DNA from: an uncultured Tateyamaria sp.
Lineage (GTDB): Bacteria > Pseudomonadota > Alphaproteobacteria > Rhodobacterales > Rhodobacteraceae
Direction of reading: 5' to 3'
DNA length: 64,000 bases
NCBI GenBank assembly: GCA_947501275.1
Contig: CANMVD010000001.1
Location: forward strand, 310,001-374,000
A model generated the notes under the pieces. It was given only the letters and a program-made list of their open reading frames with translations. It was not told the DNA's origin and ran no database searches. Shown here in pieces: positions 61,906 through 64,000 of the stretch. A program made the translations under genes and the position numbers. Position 1 is the stretch's first letter. Every line of letters begins with the position of its first letter.

Positions 61906-62166
61906 TCAGGTGTATGATGTCAGCGCCGCTTCTTCACAGTCTATAAAGGCGGTTGCCCGGCCCATCTCGTCACAGAATTCGACCATAAAAACGTGGCTCG
62001 GCACGTGAACATGGACGATGGTTCCGATCGAGCCGGCTGGCACCCCGTCAATGTCTTTCGCGAGACGCACAACATCCAGTTCTTGCAGCTCTTTTTTGGA
62101 TTCAGAGTTATGCACGGTGATAGGGTGATCCAGCGAGGATCGACGCGGCACGGTAGAGTTGTTCAC
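61906..62166 (-). CDS. DUF4926-like small protein
   Basis: Up to 86 residues; the last ~60 (ELQELDVVRLAKDIDGVPAG, SIGTIVHVHVPSHVFMVEFC) match the SH3-like DUF4926 pattern. The longest start (GTG at 62166) overlaps rlmH by 59 bases and has no ribosome site; GTG at 62115 would leave an 8-base overlap and lies directly before the domain. I consider the shorter form more likely, though both frames are open. Function unknown; DUF4926 genes often sit near toxin-antitoxin-like or DNA-modification genes, which is not the case here. Confidence 0.6.
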   Translation of the reverse strand: MNNSTVPRRSSLDHPITVHNSESKKELQELDVVRLAKDIDGVPAGSIGTIVHVHVPSHVFMVEFCDEMGRATAFIDCEEAALTSYT

Positions 62167-62578
62167 TGAGCATCACGCGCACCAGCATATGCGGCCAGAC
62201 CATCGCACCGAATGACAGCGCGTGATCCGCTTCGGACCGGAGTGTGGCACTGATGCCGTCCGCCCCCCCGATCACAAGGGCCAGATCGCCGCGCCCGGCA
62301 TCCCGCCACCCTGCCAGACGCCTGGCAAAGGCGGGTGAGCTGTCGACCTTGCCGCGTTCGTCCAAACAGCAGATCAATGCCCCTTTGGGAATGGCACGGC
62401 GCAGCAGTTCACCCTCGGCATCCATCCCGCCGCCCTTGCGATCTTCGACTTCGACCACGGATAGAGGCCCCAGCCCGAGGGCACGCCCCGTCCGGTCAAA
62501 CCGTTTCACGTAGTCAGAGATCAGATCGCTTTCGGGGCCGCCACGCAGACGGCCCACAGCGCAGATGTGAACGCGCAT
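62108..62578 (-). CDS. rlmH: 23S rRNA pseudouridine-1915 N3-methyltransferase
   Basis: A 156-residue SPOUT methyltransferase: MRVHICAVGRLRGGPESDLI, the knot-region LALVIGGADGIS, and the C-terminal SFGAMVWPHMLVRVMLSEQL with YRAASILAGSPYHRA. It methylates pseudouridine 1915 on the 70S ribosome. It follows rsfS by 10 bases; the rsfS-rlmH order is conserved widely in bacteria. Confidence 0.96.
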   Translation of the reverse strand: MRVHICAVGRLRGGPESDLISDYVKRFDRTGRALGLGPLSVVEVEDRKGGGMDAEGELLRRAIPKGALICCLDERGKVDSSPAFARRLAGWRDAGRGDLALVIGGADGISATLRSEADHALSFGAMVWPHMLVRVMLSEQLYRAASILAGSPYHRA

Positions 62579-62588
62579 CGCCTTGCGC

Positions 62589-62945
62589 TTAGTTCGCAGC
62601 TGCGTTCGGCTGCCACATCTTTTCGAGTTGATAGAACTCGCGCACTTCGGGGCGGAATACGTGGACGATCACATCGCCCGTATCGATCAGCACCCAATCA
62701 CCGGTGTCTTTGCCTTCGATGCGCGCGGTGCGCCCGAATTCGTCCTTGAGCCGTTGCACCAGCTTTTCCGAAATCGCAGCGACCTGCCGCGAAGACCGGC
62801 CAGAACACACGACCATATAATCGCCAAAGGCCGTCTTGCCGCGCAGATCAATCTGCACGATGTCTTCGGCCTTGTCGTCTGAGAGAGAAGAAAGCACAGC
62901 CTCAAGGAGCAGCTCGCTCGTGGCTTGCGTTTTGGGAGCAGCCAT
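62589..62945 (-). CDS. rsfS: Ribosomal silencing factor
   Basis: A 118-residue DUF143 protein that binds ribosomal protein uL14 and blocks subunit joining in stationary phase. Motifs: DKAEDIVQIDLRGKTAFGDY, MVVCSGRSSRQVAAISEKLV and GDWVLIDTGDVIVHVFRPEV. ATG 62945 directly follows a GTG (62948). The 144-base gap upstream (to 63089) shows no gene. Confidence 0.95.
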   Translation of the reverse strand: MAAPKTQATSELLLEAVLSSLSDDKAEDIVQIDLRGKTAFGDYMVVCSGRSSRQVAAISEKLVQRLKDEFGRTARIEGKDTGDWVLIDTGDVIVHVFRPEVREFYQLEKMWQPNAAAN

Positions 62946-63089
62946 CACAGCCGCGGCTCCGGTCGCGGGCTGACCCGCGTGAGCAGAGATTGACAGGACA
63001 TTGTCCTCCTACATGTGTCGCGCCGCTCGCCCGGCGCTTGGGTACTTCTATGGTAACAACGCTGGCGTGACATTTCAATGAAAGCCACA

Positions 63090-63608
63090 TCATTCACATG
63101 CCGGAATGCCATCCGGCTGACCACGTGCAAAAAGTTGCGTCACATCTCCGTCTGTCACCAGTGGCAAAAACGTCCCATCCGCCGCAAGACGGATCGCCAC
63201 AGACGCCCGCGCATCCGGGGGCAGCGGACCATTCGCTAGACAAGGATCAAAGAACATTGACAGACTGCCCTTCGTTCCATCCTGATCTTCCGCTTTCCAG
63301 GCCGTGATCTGCGCCTGCAAGGCCCGCAGCGCCGCGTGATCGCGCGGGGCAACAGCAAGGACGTCCTGTTCGAATTGCAAAATGAACTCCTGCGCAATGG
63401 AGTCACCTGTTTCTTGGCGCGCGCTCATTTGCAGGCGGGCCGACCCCGGCAAGACGGCCACACCATCCGGCAAGGACAAGCGCAACGCAATGTCAGCCGG
63501 GTCCACTGTCAGCGGATCGACCGCTTCGACCGCACGCAGTGTTTCGGGTACAAAGTCAGCACAGGCGCCAAGCACAACCAGCACGGCAAGAAGGATCTGT
63601 TTTTTCAT
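63090..63608 (-). CDS. Lipoprotein of unknown function, 172 aa
   Basis: Signal with lipobox LGAC (Cys16), then a secreted region (DFVPETLRAVEAVDPLTVDP, ALRLSLPDGVAVLPGSARLQ, GSLSMFFDPCLANGPLPPD). A second Cys pair lies near the C terminus (DPCLAN, GIPACE). No family recognised. ATG 63608 has GAAAGAGGAAAG upstream. Divergent from the DUF2975 gene across 68 AT-rich bases that should contain both promoters. Confidence 0.75.
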   Translation of the reverse strand: MKKQILLAVLVVLGACADFVPETLRAVEAVDPLTVDPADIALRLSLPDGVAVLPGSARLQMSARQETGDSIAQEFILQFEQDVLAVAPRDHAALRALQAQITAWKAEDQDGTKGSLSMFFDPCLANGPLPPDARASVAIRLAADGTFLPLVTDGDVTQLFARGQPDGIPACE

Positions 63609-63676
63609 TCTTTCCTCTTTCGAATCATTTTTTATTGTTTTACGATAATTTAATACCCTAAAATAGGAACTGCAAT

Positions 63677-64000
63677 ATGAACCAAGATCGAATTGCCCGC
63701 CGGGCCAGCCTATTGACCCATCTCGCGACGGCACTGTTGATTCTGATACCACTCGGCGTTGCTATCCTGCTGGCCAATGGCGGCGTGACGGCCCAGTCAG
63801 TGCAGGCCCATTACCAGATCTCGGTCATGCCAGATGATCCCGGAGCGGGTCCGCTGCTGGTCTGGTGCGCTGTCGAGGGGATGAAGCTCGCCGTGCTCTT
63901 GTGGATCATATGGCAGGTGCGCGCATGGTTGTCGGCCTGCGCCACGGGCGCTGTGTTTGCCAGTGGTACCGCGCGCCTTGTGCAACGGATCGGTGCTGCA
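63677..64000 (+). CDS. DUF2975-like membrane protein (partial, runs off right edge)
   Basis: The first 108 codons are present. The product begins MNQDRIARRASLLTHLATAL, with hydrophobic segments at about 12-34 and 72-90 and GAVFASGTARLVQRIGAA, which resembles the G-x-x-F-x-x-x-x-A-x-x-x-x-x-IG pattern of DUF2975. In other bacteria DUF2975 genes often precede a small Cro/C1-type regulator, which would lie beyond the window. Confidence 0.7.
   Translation, partial: MNQDRIARRASLLTHLATALLILIPLGVAILLANGGVTAQSVQAHYQISVMPDDPGAGPLLVWCAVEGMKLAVLLWIIWQVRAWLSACATGAVFASGTARLVQRIGAA

Overview
The window looks like chromosomal DNA of a marine alphaproteobacterium of the Rhodobacterales (Roseobacter group). 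The grounds are: moderately high GC with dense ATGA/GTGA-type gene overlaps; stand-alone Hint-domain, DUF1523, DUF2975 and GT14/sulfotransferase genes of roseobacter type; a glycolate oxidase operon; and a PrtD/HlyD-like type I exporter. The genus cannot be fixed from sequence reading alone. No tRNA, rRNA, insertion sequence, prophage or CRISPR array was seen, and no gene-free stretch exceeds about 260 bases.

Layout. 1-7141: lytic transglycosylase end, EamA exporter, a split mnmC pair for tRNA wobble-uridine modification, MaoC-like hydratase, VOC protein, FMN reductase, OmpA lipoprotein, an AraC-alkyltransferase (Ada-like) and a Hint protein. 7292-11832: nth, a PfkB (adenosine) kinase, acetyltransferases, pterin dehydratase and a glycerophosphodiesterase. 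11829-15420: RidA and a type I secretion ABC/adaptor pair. 15548-23932: mlaA-mlaC, PBP1A, glnK-amtB with a candidate NtrC site, aromatic/aspartate aminotransferase, mercaptopyruvate sulfurtransferase, smpB. 24032-28698: GDSL lipoprotein, a divergent sulfotransferase/GT14 glycosyltransferase pair, and a THUMP RNA methyltransferase.

28717-38703 is the most unusual part. A minus-strand run of twelve tightly packed genes encodes a coiled-coil protein, an AAA+ ATPase, several tiny membrane proteins (two of them, of 49 and 67-69 residues, easy to miss) and large proteins of unknown function. It lies back to back with a TetR repressor gene followed by a PspA/IM30 (bacterial ESCRT-III-like) gene and a YiaA/B membrane protein gene. 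Four copies of a TGAAC-NNN-GTTCA palindrome lie in front of tetR and pspA, three of them over a readable sigma-70 promoter. I read the locus as a TetR-controlled membrane-stress or membrane-remodelling system in which a AAA+ motor may act on PspA and coiled-coil scaffolds. The function is inferred.

38803-51694: membrane protein, glycine-amidinotransferase-like enzyme, peroxiredoxin, FAD reductase-rsmD, map, sfsA, CinA-like protein, acetyltransferase, AhpD-like protein, OmpA-like protein, LysR regulator, and an ECF sigma/anti-sigma pair with a divergent DUF4399 gene. 51765-64000: ZntB-like transporter, fadH, rppH group, glcD-glcE-(117-aa membrane protein)-glcF with a candidate operator over its promoter, DUF599, rlmH-rsfS, a lipoprotein and a truncated DUF2975 gene at the right edge.
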